DNA of 7,500 nucleotides, taken from NCBI RefSeq assembly GCF_030292155.1, contig NZ_CP128153.1, positions 1 through 7,500 on the forward strand. Direction: 5' to 3'. Each line of letters opens with the position of its first letter. The first letter of the stretch is position 1. The DNA is from Bacillus sp. DX3.1. GTDB taxonomy: Bacteria > Bacillota > Bacilli > Bacillales > Bacillaceae_G. The translations under genes were made by a program, and so were the position numbers. Below are positions 1-7,500 of the stretch, one piece after another. The notes beneath the pieces are model-generated. The model was not told the origin of the DNA and did no database searches. It worked only from the letters and a program-made list of their open reading frames with translations.

Positions 1-1341
1 TTGGAAAATATCTCTGATTTATGGAATAGCGCCTTAAAAGAACTAGAAAAAAAGGTGAGTAAACCGAGCTATGAAACATGGCTAAAATCAACAAAAGCAC
101 ACGCCTTAAAAAAAGATACATTGACCATTACAGCCCCGAACGAATTCGCTCGTGACTGGTTAGAATCTCATTATTCAGAACTAATCGCAGAAACACTTTA
201 TCATTTAACAGGGGCGGAACTAGAAATTCGCTTTATTATTCCGCAAAGTCAAGCTGAAGAGGAGATTGACTATCCTCCTGCTAAAAAGAAAAGAACGAAT
301 GATGAACCTAACCACTTTCCTAAGAGCATGTTAAATCCAAAATATACATTCGATACATTTGTTATCGGCTCTGGGAACCGATTTGCTCATGCAGCTTCTT
401 TAGCAGTTGCAGAAGCACCTGCTAAAGCATATAACCCGTTGTTTATCTATGGGGGTGTAGGACTCGGAAAAACACACTTAATGCATGCAATCGGGCATTA
501 TGTAATTGAACATAACCCAAATGCAAAAGTCGTTTACTTATCATCGGAAAAATTTACAAACGAATTTATTAACTCTATTCGCGATAATAAAGCGGTTGAT
601 TTTCGTAATAAATATCGTAATGTAGATGTTTTACTTATAGATGATATTCAATTTCTTGCCGGAAAAGAACAAACGCAAGAAGAATTCTTCCATACGTTTA
701 ATGCACTACACGAAGAGAGTAAACAAATTGTAATTTCAAGTGATCGACCACCAAAAGAAATTCCGACGCTAGAAGATCGTCTTCGTTCACGTTTCGAGTG
801 GGGGCTCATTACAGATATTACACCGCCAGATTTAGAAACAAGAATTGCAATTTTACGTAAGAAGGCAAAAGCAGAAGGCCTTGATATTCCAAACGAAGTC
901 ATGTTGTATATTGCCAATCAAATCGACTCTAATATTCGTGAACTAGAAGGTGCGCTGATTCGAGTTGTTGCTTATTCATCTCTGATTAATAAAGATATTA
1001 ATGCAGATTTAGCTGCCGAAGCTCTTAAAGATATTATTCCAAATTCTAAACCTAAAATTATTTCTATTTATGATATTCAAAAGGCAGTTGGGGATGTTTT
1101 TCAAATTAAATTAGAAGATTTCAAAGCAAAAAAACGTACGAAATCAGTTGCATTCCCGCGTCAAATCGCAATGTATCTTTCACGCGAATTAACAGATTCA
1201 TCTTTGCCAAAAATTGGTGAGGAGTTTGGTGGACGTGATCATACCACTGTCATTCACGCACATGAAAAAATTTCAAAACTATTAAAAGCTGATACACAGT
1301 TGCAAAAACAGGTTGAAGAAATTAATGATATTTTAAAGTAG
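1..1341 (+). CDS. dnaA: Chromosomal replication initiator protein DnaA
   Basis: DnaA is the AAA+ ATPase that binds DnaA boxes at oriC, forms an ATP-dependent filament and melts the origin; it also acts as a transcription regulator. The 446-residue protein has the usual length for Bacillus. Visible in order: N-terminal domain I with the WLKS region (about 1-80); a short variable Lys-rich linker (domain II, about 80-108); the AAA+ core with Walker [10 protein letters not shown] at 151-159 and Walker B with Asp214-Asp215; the SRF motif with putative arginine finger Arg264; the sensor II motif RELEGAL with Arg313; and the DNA-binding domain IV signature [15 protein letters not shown] from residue 410. 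The start is TTG at position 1, so the Shine-Dalgarno and promoter lie outside the window. Two TAG stops stand in tandem at the end (1339-1344). Identity is certain. The linker is the least conserved part. Confidence 0.98.
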   Translation: MENISDLWNSALKELEKKVSKPSYETWLKSTKAHALKKDTLTITAPNEFARDWLESHYSELIAETLYHLTGAELEIRFIIPQSQAEEEIDYPPAKKKRTNDEPNHFPKSMLNPKYTFDTFVIGSGNRFAHAASLAVAEAPAKAYNPLFIYGGVGLGKTHLMHAIGHYVIEHNPNAKVVYLSSEKFTNEFINSIRDNKAVDFRNKYRNVDVLLIDDIQFLAGKEQTQEEFFHTFNALHEESKQIVISSDRPPKEIPTLEDRLRSRFEWGLITDITPPDLETRIAILRKKAKAEGLDIPNEVMLYIANQIDSNIRELEGALIRVVAYSSLINKDINADLAAEALKDIIPNSKPKIISIYDIQKAVGDVFQIKLEDFKAKKRTKSVAFPRQIAMYLSRELTDSSLPKIGEEFGGRDHTTVIHAHEKISKLLKADTQLQKQVEEINDILK

Positions 1342-1352
1342 TAGCTGAATAG

Positions 1353-1361
1353 TGTGAATAA
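1353..1361 (-). promoter_or_regulatory. DnaA box, TTATTCACA on the minus strand
   Basis: The + strand reads TGTGAATAA, the complement of TTATTCACA. This differs from the consensus TTATCCACA only at position 5, which is tolerant in the general TTATNCACA form. It lies 12 bp after the dnaA stop, in the opposite orientation to the later boxes. Confidence 0.6.
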
Positions 1362-1378
1362 CTTTTCTTGTTTTACGC

Positions 1379-1410
1379 ACAGTCTATCCACATGTAGATA
1401 GACTGTTTTT
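1379..1410 (+). terminator. Rho-independent terminator of dnaA
   Basis: A perfect 10-bp inverted repeat (ACAGTCTATC at 1379-1388 with GATAGACTGT at 1397-1406) surrounds an 8-nt loop and runs into five T residues (1406-1410). It lies 38 bp after the dnaA stop. The stem is only moderately GC-rich, so some readthrough into dnaN is plausible, in keeping with the dnaA-dnaN co-transcription known in B. subtilis. The left arm and loop also contain a DnaA-box-like site. Confidence 0.75.
1384..1392 (+). promoter_or_regulatory. DnaA-box-like site CTATCCACA in terminator hairpin
   Basis: The site CTATCCACA differs from TTATCCACA only at the first base. It lies in the left arm and loop of the dnaA terminator stem. 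It could be a weak DnaA site or a by-product of the hairpin sequence. Confidence 0.5.
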
Positions 1411-1426
1411 CCGTCTCTAAATTGAG

Positions 1427-1435
1427 TTATCCACA
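1427..1435 (+). promoter_or_regulatory. Consensus DnaA box TTATCCACA
   Basis: Exact match to the 9-bp DnaA box consensus, oriented toward the DnaA-trios and AT-rich tract. It fills the role of the unwinding-side box pair described in B. subtilis (boxes 6 and 7). Confidence 0.92.
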
Positions 1436-1443
1436 TATCCACA
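1435..1443 (+). promoter_or_regulatory. DnaA box ATATCCACA, overlapping the previous box
   Basis: One mismatch from consensus, at the first base. It shares base 1435 with the preceding box, so two same-strand sites are packed head to tail in 17 bp. It stands next to the GCCC spacer and the trios, the expected place of the box from which the DnaA filament is guided onto single-stranded DNA. Confidence 0.85.
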
Positions 1444-1447
1444 AGCC

Positions 1448-1465
1448 CTATTACTATTACTACTA
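1448..1465 (+). promoter_or_regulatory. DnaA-trio array (six triplets)
   Basis: Six contiguous triplets read CTA TTA CTA TTA CTA CTA. On the opposite strand each is 3'-(G/A)AT-5', the DnaA-trio motif that a DnaA filament contacts during origin melting. The array starts 4 bp after the second overlapping box, as in the B. subtilis origin. Confidence 0.87.
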
Positions 1466-1500
1466 TTTTTTTATCTTTATTTAATAAATAAAATCTTATA
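1466..1500. other. AT-rich DNA unwinding element
   Basis: Of 35 bases only two are C and none is G; the tract begins with a run of seven T residues. It follows the trio array directly and ends just upstream of the dnaN Shine-Dalgarno, fitting the initially melted segment of the origin. Its exact right edge cannot be set by eye. Confidence 0.75.
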
Positions 1501-1519
1501 CTCACCGGAGGTTTTTGAG

Positions 1520-2665
1520 ATGCGTTTTACAATTCAAAAAGACTTTCTTGTAAGAAGTGTACAAGATGTAATGAAAGCTATTTCCTCTCGTACAACAATT
1601 CCAATTCTTACAGGAATCAAAATCGTAGCAACTGAAGATGGTGTTACATTAACAGGAAGCGATGCTGATATCTCAATTGAATCCTTTATACCAACCGAAG
1701 AAGCTGGTAAAGAGATTGTTGAAATAGCACAATCAGGAAGTATTGTTTTACAAGCAAAATATTTTAGTGAGATCGTAAAAAAATTACCTAAAGAATCAGT
1801 AGAGATTTCAATAGAAAATCATTTTATGGCAAAAATAAAATCGGGAAAATCAGAGTTTAATTTAAACGGTTTAGATGCTGCTGAATATCCTTTATTACCA
1901 CAAATTGAAGAACATCATGTATTTAAGATTCCAACAGATTTACTAAAACACATGATTCGTCAAACTGTATTTGCTGTATCAACTTCTGAAACACGTCCCA
2001 TCTTGACAGGTGTAAACTGGAAGGTATATAACAGCGAGTTGATTTGTATTGCAACAGATAGTCATCGTTTGGCACTTCGTAAAGCAAAAATCGAAGGTCA
2101 CAATATTGCGAATGAGTTTCAAGCTAATGTTGTTATTCCAGGAAAGAGTTTAAATGAATTAAGTAAAATTCTTGATGAGTCAGAAGAAATGGTTGATATT
2201 GTTATTACGGAGTATCAAGTATTGTTTCGTACCAAACATCTATTATTCTTCTCTAGATTGTTAGAAGGGAATTATCCTGATACAACTAGACTTATTCCAG
2301 CGGAAAGCAAAACAGATATATTTGTAAATACAAAAGAATTTTTACAAGCGATTGATCGTGCTTCTTTATTGGCGAGGGATGGTCGAAATAATGTTGTAAA
2401 GTTATCTACCTTAGAGCAGCAAATGTTAGAACTTTCTTCGAATTCACCAGAAATCGGAAAAGTAGTTGAAGAAGTTCAGTGTGAAAAAGTTGAAGGAGAA
2501 GAATTAAAAATCTCCTTTAGTGCAAAATATATGATGGATGCACTAAAAGCGTTAGACAGTACCGAAATTAAAATTAGCTTTACTGGTGCAATGAGACCAT
2601 TTTTAATTCGTACAGTAAATGACGATTCCATCATCCAATTAATTTTACCGGTTCGTACTTACTAA
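1520..2665 (+). CDS. dnaN: DNA polymerase III beta subunit (sliding clamp)
   Basis: DnaN forms a ring-shaped homodimer around DNA that tethers PolC, DnaE and other clamp-binding proteins at the fork. The 381 residues fit the family (about 366-380), with three repeated clamp domains. Recognisable segments are SSRTTIPILTGI near 22-33, SETRPILTGVNW at 156-167, DSHRLALRKAKI at 180-191, the GNYPDT region, and the terminal LILPVRTY, whose residues line the partner-binding groove in known clamps. The ATG at 1520 follows GGAGGT (1507-1512) with 7 bases between. The gene is separated from dnaA by the origin region and a hairpin, and ends before its own terminator. I saw no convincing separate promoter, so transcription probably comes at least partly from the dnaA promoter. 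Identity is certain. Confidence 0.98.
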   Translation: MRFTIQKDFLVRSVQDVMKAISSRTTIPILTGIKIVATEDGVTLTGSDADISIESFIPTEEAGKEIVEIAQSGSIVLQAKYFSEIVKKLPKESVEISIENHFMAKIKSGKSEFNLNGLDAAEYPLLPQIEEHHVFKIPTDLLKHMIRQTVFAVSTSETRPILTGVNWKVYNSELICIATDSHRLALRKAKIEGHNIANEFQANVVIPGKSLNELSKILDESEEMVDIVITEYQVLFRTKHLLFFSRLLEGNYPDTTRLIPAESKTDIFVNTKEFLQAIDRASLLARDGRNNVVKLSTLEQQMLELSSNSPEIGKVVEEVQCEKVEGEELKISFSAKYMMDALKALDSTEIKISFTGAMRPFLIRTVNDDSIIQLILPVRTY

Positions 2666-2673
2666 TCGGATTG

Positions 2674-2716
2674 AGGGTTGCTAGTTTAAACGTACTAGTG
2701 GCCCTTGTTTGATTTT
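2674..2716 (+). terminator. Rho-independent terminator of dnaN
   Basis: A 12-bp stem pairs 2674-2685 with 2694-2705 around an 8-nt loop. All twelve positions pair if three G-U wobbles are allowed. A T-rich tail (TTGTTTGATTTT) follows to 2716. It lies 9 bp after the dnaN stop. The tail is interrupted, so efficiency is uncertain. Confidence 0.7.
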
Positions 2717-2721
2717 AGGGG
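2713..2721. repeat. Left flanking direct repeat (putative target-site duplication)
   Basis: TTTTAGGGG, identical to 2873-2881. The two copies bracket the inverted-repeat element exactly on the left and 4 bp beyond its right inverted repeat, as expected for a 9-bp target duplication made on insertion. Confidence 0.65.
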
Positions 2722-2872
2722 ATGTTCAAAAAGTCCGGTAAAGATAACTGTCGCATTTCTTCGTTGCGTCGCCAGTCCCGGTACTCATGTAGTTCCATCT
2801 ACACTCCGTATCCTCCTGGCTTCTGCGCCTCGAACTGCTCGACTCCCTTTATCCTCCTTTTTGAACATGTAC
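2722..2872. mobile_element. Small non-autonomous inverted-repeat element (MITE-like / bcr-type repeat)
   Basis: This 151-bp segment begins with ATGTTCAAAAAG (2722-2733) and carries its exact complement at 2857-2868. The inverted repeats extend imperfectly to about 22 bp (18 of 22 matching, ending in TAAAG). A 9-bp direct repeat flanks it. The interior is clearly GC-richer than its surroundings and contains small inverted repeats (CGCA 2752-2755 with TGCG 2765-2768; TGTAG 2788-2792 with CTACA 2799-2803) and a repeated TATCCTCCT (2809-2817 and 2850-2858). It encodes no transposase. Short interspersed repeats of this size (the bcr families) are known in the B. cereus group; from memory I believe this is one, but I cannot assign the family. 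It sits between the dnaN terminator and the yaaA promoter, where insertion would disturb little. Confidence 0.75.
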
Positions 2873-2881
2873 TTTTAGGGG
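2873..2881. repeat. Right flanking direct repeat (putative target-site duplication)
   Basis: Second copy of TTTTAGGGG. Four bases (GTAC, 2869-2872) separate it from the right terminal inverted repeat, so the exact right edge of the element is ambiguous. Confidence 0.65.
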
Positions 2882-2887
2882 TATTAC

Positions 2888-2916
2888 TTTCCTAATGCTA
2901 GTTTATTTAGTACAAT
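2888..2916 (+). promoter_or_regulatory. Possible sigma-A promoter for yaaA-recF
   Basis: TACAAT at 2911-2916 is one base from the TATAAT -10 box. The hexamer 17 bp upstream, TTTCCT (2888-2893), is a poor -35. The location fits: after the dnaN terminator and the repeat element, 35 bp before the chosen yaaA start. The call rests mainly on position and the -10. Confidence 0.35.
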
Positions 2917-2951
2917 GAAAGAATGAACACTTTTAGAAAGTGAGCGATTTT

Positions 2952-3164
2952 ATGAAACGTATTAAGATTTCGACAGAGTATATTACACTAGGACAATTTT
3001 TAAAGCTGGCTGATGTAATTGATACAGGCGGCGCTGTAAAATGGTTTTTACAAGAATATGAAGTGTATGTGAATCAAGAACTTGAAAATAGAAGAGGCCG
3101 AAAGTTATATGCAAATGACATTGTTGAAATTCCGGAGAGCGGAACATTTCAAGTTCAGGCATAA
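2952..3164 (+). CDS. yaaA: S4 domain-containing protein YaaA
   Basis: A small single-domain protein of the S4-like RNA-binding fold found between dnaN and recF in many Firmicutes. The family fold binds structured RNA; the exact role of this member is not settled by the sequence. Visible features are the conserved ITLGQFLKLADVI segment, the GGAVKWFL turn, and the basic NRRGRKLYANDIVEI motif, where S4 domains contact RNA. Two starts are possible. GTG at 2940 gives 74 residues but has no usable Shine-Dalgarno. ATG at 2952 gives 70 residues, matches the 71-residue B. subtilis length as I recall it, and has AAGTGAG (2938-2944) at a proper distance, so I chose it. The stop lies 12 bp before recF and overlaps the recF Shine-Dalgarno, so the two are probably translationally coupled. 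Confidence 0.9.
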   Translation: MKRIKISTEYITLGQFLKLADVIDTGGAVKWFLQEYEVYVNQELENRRGRKLYANDIVEIPESGTFQVQA

Positions 3165-3176
3165 AGGGGGAGCCCT

Positions 3177-4304
3177 TTGTATATTACAGAAATACAATTA
3201 AAAAACTATCGCAATTATGAACATCTAGATCTTTCCTTCGAGGATAAAGTCAATGTAATTATTGGTGAAAATGCGCAAGGGAAAACAAATTTGATGGAAG
3301 CTATTTATGTATTAGCGATGGCCAAATCTCATCGAACTTCGAATGACCGTGAACTTATCCGATGGGACGAGGATTATGGTAAAATAAAAGGTAGATTACA
3401 AAAACGAAATAGCTCCTTGTCTTTAGAATTAAACATTTCTAAAAAAGGGAAGAAGGCAAAGTTGAATCAACTTGAACAGCAAAAATTGAGCCAATATATT
3501 GGCGAAATGAATGTTGTTATGTTTGCCCCAGAAGATTTAAATCTTGTAAAAGGAAGCCCTCAAGTACGAAGACGCTTTTTGGATATGGAGCTTGGACAAA
3601 TAGCTCCTGTGTATTTGTATGAATTAAGTCAATATCAAAAAGTGCTCACGCAGCGAAATCACTTGCTGAAGAAAATGCAAGGGAATAGTAAAAACGAGGA
3701 AACAATGCTAGATGTGTTTACACTTCAACTTATTGAACATGGTGCGAAAATCCTGCGAAAACGTTTTGAATTTTTGCATTTGCTACAAGAGTGGGCCGCT
3801 CCAATTCATCACGGGATTAGCAGAGGATTAGAGGAACTAGAAATAGTTTATAAACCAAGCGTAGATGTATCAGAATCAATGGATTTGTCGAAAATAAAAG
3901 AAGTATACTATGAAAGTTTTCAATCTGTGAAACAACGTGAAATTTTCCGTGGTACGACTTTAATTGGTCCTCATCGTGATGATTTACAATTCTTCGTTAA
4001 TAGTAAAAATGTTCAAGTCTTTGGTTCGCAAGGACAACAACGAACAACCGCACTTTCCCTAAAGTTAGCTGAAATTGAATTAATTTATTCAGAGGTTAAC
4101 GAATATCCAATCCTCTTACTAGATGATGTGTTATCAGAATTAGATGATTATCGTCAATCACATCTGCTAAATACAATTCAAGGAAAAGTGCAAACATTTG
4201 TGACAACGACGAGTGTCGACGGAATTGAACACGAAACATTAAAGCAAGCAAAAACAATTCATGTAACGAACGGCACGGTAGATTGTGAAATAGACAGAAG
4301 ATAG
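3177..4304 (+). CDS. recF: DNA replication and repair protein RecF
   Basis: RecF is an SMC/ABC-like ATPase that, with RecO and RecR, promotes RecA loading at single-strand gaps and stalled forks. The 375 residues match the family (about 360-375). Landmarks: an N-terminal beta segment ending in [14 protein letters not shown] with Walker A GENAQGKT at 30-37; the [20 protein letters not shown] region conserved in RecF; a helical central lobe; the ABC signature-like GSQGQQRT at 283-290; Walker B ILLLDD at 312-317; and the D-loop SELD at 320-323. All ATPase motifs are intact. The start is TTG at 3177, preceded by AAAGGGGG (3163-3170) that overlaps the yaaA stop; the alignment [14 protein letters not shown] fits the usual RecF N-terminus. 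The next gene is gyrB, 32 bp downstream. Confidence 0.97.
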   Translation: MYITEIQLKNYRNYEHLDLSFEDKVNVIIGENAQGKTNLMEAIYVLAMAKSHRTSNDRELIRWDEDYGKIKGRLQKRNSSLSLELNISKKGKKAKLNQLEQQKLSQYIGEMNVVMFAPEDLNLVKGSPQVRRRFLDMELGQIAPVYLYELSQYQKVLTQRNHLLKKMQGNSKNEETMLDVFTLQLIEHGAKILRKRFEFLHLLQEWAAPIHHGISRGLEELEIVYKPSVDVSESMDLSKIKEVYYESFQSVKQREIFRGTTLIGPHRDDLQFFVNSKNVQVFGSQGQQRTTALSLKLAEIELIYSEVNEYPILLLDDVLSELDDYRQSHLLNTIQGKVQTFVTTTSVDGIEHETLKQAKTIHVTNGTVDCEIDRR

Positions 4305-4314
4305 CTTCTGTTTA
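4291..4314 (+). other. Hairpin spanning the recF stop codon
   Basis: Bases 4291-4300 pair with 4305-4314: ten pairs including one G-U, the inner seven perfect (ACAGAAG with CTTCTGT). The four-base loop ATAG contains the recF stop codon TAG (4302-4304). Only three T residues follow the core stem, so it is at best a weak terminator; it could equally be an RNA processing or stability element within a recF-gyrB transcript. Confidence 0.45.
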
Positions 4315-4325
4315 AATGGAAAAGT

Positions 4326-6265
<1,940 letters not shown>

Positions 6266-6273
6266 TGATTGAT

Positions 6274-6297
6274 GACAGGAATCTGAGTGTTCCTGTC
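6274..6297 (+). other. Intergenic hairpin between gyrB and gyrA
   Basis: GACAGGAA (6274-6281) pairs perfectly with TTCCTGTC (6290-6297), with one further T-G pair possible inside, leaving a six-base loop. What follows (TTCTACAT) is not a proper T-tract, so this looks like a weak attenuator or processing/stability hairpin rather than a full terminator. A second copy of ACAGGAA at 6314-6320 could compete for the right arm. Confidence 0.45.
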
Positions 6298-6326
6298 TTC
6301 TACATATAAATGAACAGGAAATGTAA

Positions 6327-6336
6327 TAAGGAGGTG
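6327..6336 (+). promoter_or_regulatory. Strong Shine-Dalgarno of gyrA
   Basis: TAAGGAGGTG is a near-complete anti-16S match. From the last core G (6334), ATG at 6344 lies 9 bases away and an in-frame TTG at 6341 lies 6 away. I prefer ATG because it gives the expected [16 protein letters not shown]-terminus. Confidence 0.85.
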
Positions 6337-6343
6337 CTGGTTG

Positions 6344-7500
6344 ATGTCAGACAACCAACAACAAGGCCGGATTCGAGAGGTTAATATTAGCCATGAAATG
6401 CGTACCTCGTTTTTAGATTATGCGATGAGCGTTATCGTATCTCGTGCGCTGCCAGATGTTCGAGATGGATTAAAACCTGTTCACCGTAGAATTTTATATG
6501 CGATGAACGATTTAGGAATTACTGCTGATAAAGCATATAAAAAATCTGCACGTATTGTTGGTGAAGTAATTGGTAAGTACCATCCGCACGGTGATTCGGC
6601 AGTATATCAAACAATGGTGCGAATGGCCCAAGACTTTAGTCAACGTTATATGCTCGTAAATGGACATGGGAACTTCGGTTCTGTCGATGGTGATTTTGCA
6701 GCTGCAATGCGTTATACAGAAGCAAAAATGTCCAAGATTTCTATGGAATTACTGCGTGATATTTCTAAAAATACAATCGATTATCAAGATAACTACGATG
6801 GTTCGGAAAGAGAACCTATTGTATTACCGGCGCGTTTTCCTAATTTATTAGTAAATGGTGCAACAGGTATCGCTGTTGGTATGGCAACGAATATTCCACC
6901 TCATCAACTAGGTGAAGTAATTGATGGCGTACTAGCGTTAAGTCATAATTCTGAAATTACAATTGCTGAATTAATGGAGTATATTCCAGGTCCAGACTTC
7001 CCTACAGCGGGTCAAATTCTAGGACGCAGTGGTATTCGAAGAGCGTATGAAACAGGACACGGGACGGTTATTCTTCGTGGAAGAGTAGAAATTGAAGAGA
7101 AGGCAAATGGAAAGTCAACGATTATTGTAAATGAATTACCATATCAGGTGAATAAAGCAAGATTGATCGAAAAGATTGCTGAACTTGTTCGCGATAAAAA
7201 GATTGATGGTATTACAGATTTACGTGATGAATCAGATCGAAATGGTATGCGTATCGTGATGGAATTAAGACGTGACGTAAATGCAAATGTATTACTAAAT
7301 AACTTATATAAACATACAGCGCTTCAAACAAGTTTTGGTATTAATATGTTGTCACTCGTAAATGGGGAACCAAAGGTATTAAACTTAAAACAAACTTTAT
7401 ATCATTATTTAGAGCATCAAAAAGTTGTGATCCGCAGACGTACTGCCTATGAATTAGAGAAAGCGGAAGCGCGTGCTCATATTTTAGAAGGTTTACGTGT
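6344..7500 (+). CDS. gyrA: DNA gyrase subunit A (5' part, runs off window)
   Basis: GyrA is the DNA cleavage and rejoining subunit of gyrase. The frame is open from ATG 6344 through the window end (385 complete codons), with no stop or frameshift when read codon by codon; full-length GyrA is about 820 residues, so slightly under half is visible. The N-terminal breakage-reunion domain shows [19 protein letters not shown], the winged-helix HPHGDSAVY segment, Arg123 with catalytic Tyr124 in AAAMRYTEA, and [16 protein letters not shown]. Ser85, the main quinolone-contact serine, is present. Position 89 is Gln (codon 6608-6610), where an acidic residue is usual; Asn106 and Phe118 also differ from the Asp and Ser I expect in Bacillus. 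The C-terminal beta-pinwheel lies outside the window. The gene is probably co-transcribed with gyrB. Confidence 0.96.
   Translation, partial: MSDNQQQGRIREVNISHEMRTSFLDYAMSVIVSRALPDVRDGLKPVHRRILYAMNDLGITADKAYKKSARIVGEVIGKYHPHGDSAVYQTMVRMAQDFSQRYMLVNGHGNFGSVDGDFAAAMRYTEAKMSKISMELLRDISKNTIDYQDNYDGSEREPIVLPARFPNLLVNGATGIAVGMATNIPPHQLGEVIDGVLALSHNSEITIAELMEYIPGPDFPTAGQILGRSGIRRAYETGHGTVILRGRVEIEEKANGKSTIIVNELPYQVNKARLIEKIAELVRDKKIDGITDLRDESDRNGMRIVMELRRDVNANVLLNNLYKHTALQTSFGINMLSLVNGEPKVLNLKQTLYHYLEHQKVVIRRRTAYELEKAEARAHILEGLR

Larger units (their letters stand above)
1342..1505. other. oriC: oriC downstream unwinding region (dnaA-dnaN intergenic)
   Basis: This gap has the architecture of the Bacillus basal unwinding system: DnaA boxes, a short C-rich spacer (GCCC at 1445-1448), a run of DnaA-trios, then a strongly AT-rich tract at 1466-1500 just before the dnaN Shine-Dalgarno. 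In B. subtilis the corresponding site is where DnaA opens the duplex for helicase loading, and the origin is bipartite with a second box cluster upstream of dnaA; that half would lie outside this window. Individual elements are listed separately. The call rests on motif order and location and is strong, but no unwinding has been measured here. Confidence 0.9.

Noticed and set aside
648..917. 89-codon ORF on the minus strand inside dnaA
   Set aside because: Antisense to the conserved AAA+ core; low-complexity product with no recognisable domain.
1373..1381. TTACGCACA as a further DnaA box
   Set aside because: Two mismatches to TTATCCACA, including one in the conserved TTAT core.
1497..1502. 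TATACT as a -10 box for a dnaN promoter
   Set aside because: Transcription would start at about the Shine-Dalgarno (1507-1512), and no -35 is present.
1254..1505. 83-codon minus-strand ORF from the dnaN leader across oriC into dnaA
   Set aside because: It crosses the DnaA boxes, trios and terminator, and its start lies in the AT-rich origin; chance reading through AT-rich DNA.
2940..2951. GTG at 2940 as the yaaA start
   Set aside because: No purine-rich site at a proper distance upstream; the GTG lies inside the AAGTGAG site that serves ATG 2952. It remains a possible minor start.
6660..6851. 63-codon + strand ORF within gyrA
   Set aside because: It lies in the +1 frame of gyrA, whose own frame is continuous and conserved through this stretch.

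Overview
This window is the replication-origin-proximal gene cluster of a low-GC Gram-positive bacterium, in the conserved order dnaA - oriC - dnaN - yaaA (S4 domain) - recF - gyrB - gyrA (5' part). All genes are on the + strand. AT-rich codon use, strong AGGAGGTGA-type Shine-Dalgarno sites, TTG starts on dnaA and recF, and protein sequences close to what I recall for the Bacillus cereus group together suggest a member of that group. The species cannot be fixed by eye. Position 1 is the dnaA start codon, the usual zero point of a finished chromosome.

Layout: dnaA (1-1341) encodes the initiator. The 1342-1519 gap holds the origin-unwinding region: a perfect dnaA terminator hairpin with a DnaA-box-like site embedded in it, two overlapping DnaA boxes, six DnaA-trio triplets, and an AT-rich stretch running up to the dnaN Shine-Dalgarno. 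dnaN (1520-2665) encodes the sliding clamp. The 2666-2951 gap holds a dnaN terminator, then a GC-richer 151-bp element with terminal inverted repeats and a 9-bp flanking direct repeat (a MITE-like insertion), then a weak promoter. yaaA (2952-3164) and recF (3177-4304) are closely coupled. A hairpin across the recF stop separates recF from gyrB (4337-6265). A short gap with a second hairpin leads to gyrA (6344 to beyond 7500).

The genes form one housekeeping module. DnaA opens oriC, DnaN tethers the polymerase, RecF helps load RecA at damaged or gapped replication sites, and GyrB/GyrA form the A2B2 gyrase that removes positive supercoils ahead of forks. YaaA is a small RNA-binding-type protein.

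I found no undescribed multi-gene system. The points most worth a second look are the small mobile-type repeat between dnaN and yaaA, the overlap of the dnaA terminator with a DnaA box, and unusual residues in GyrA near the quinolone pocket and active site (Gln89, Asn106, Phe118).
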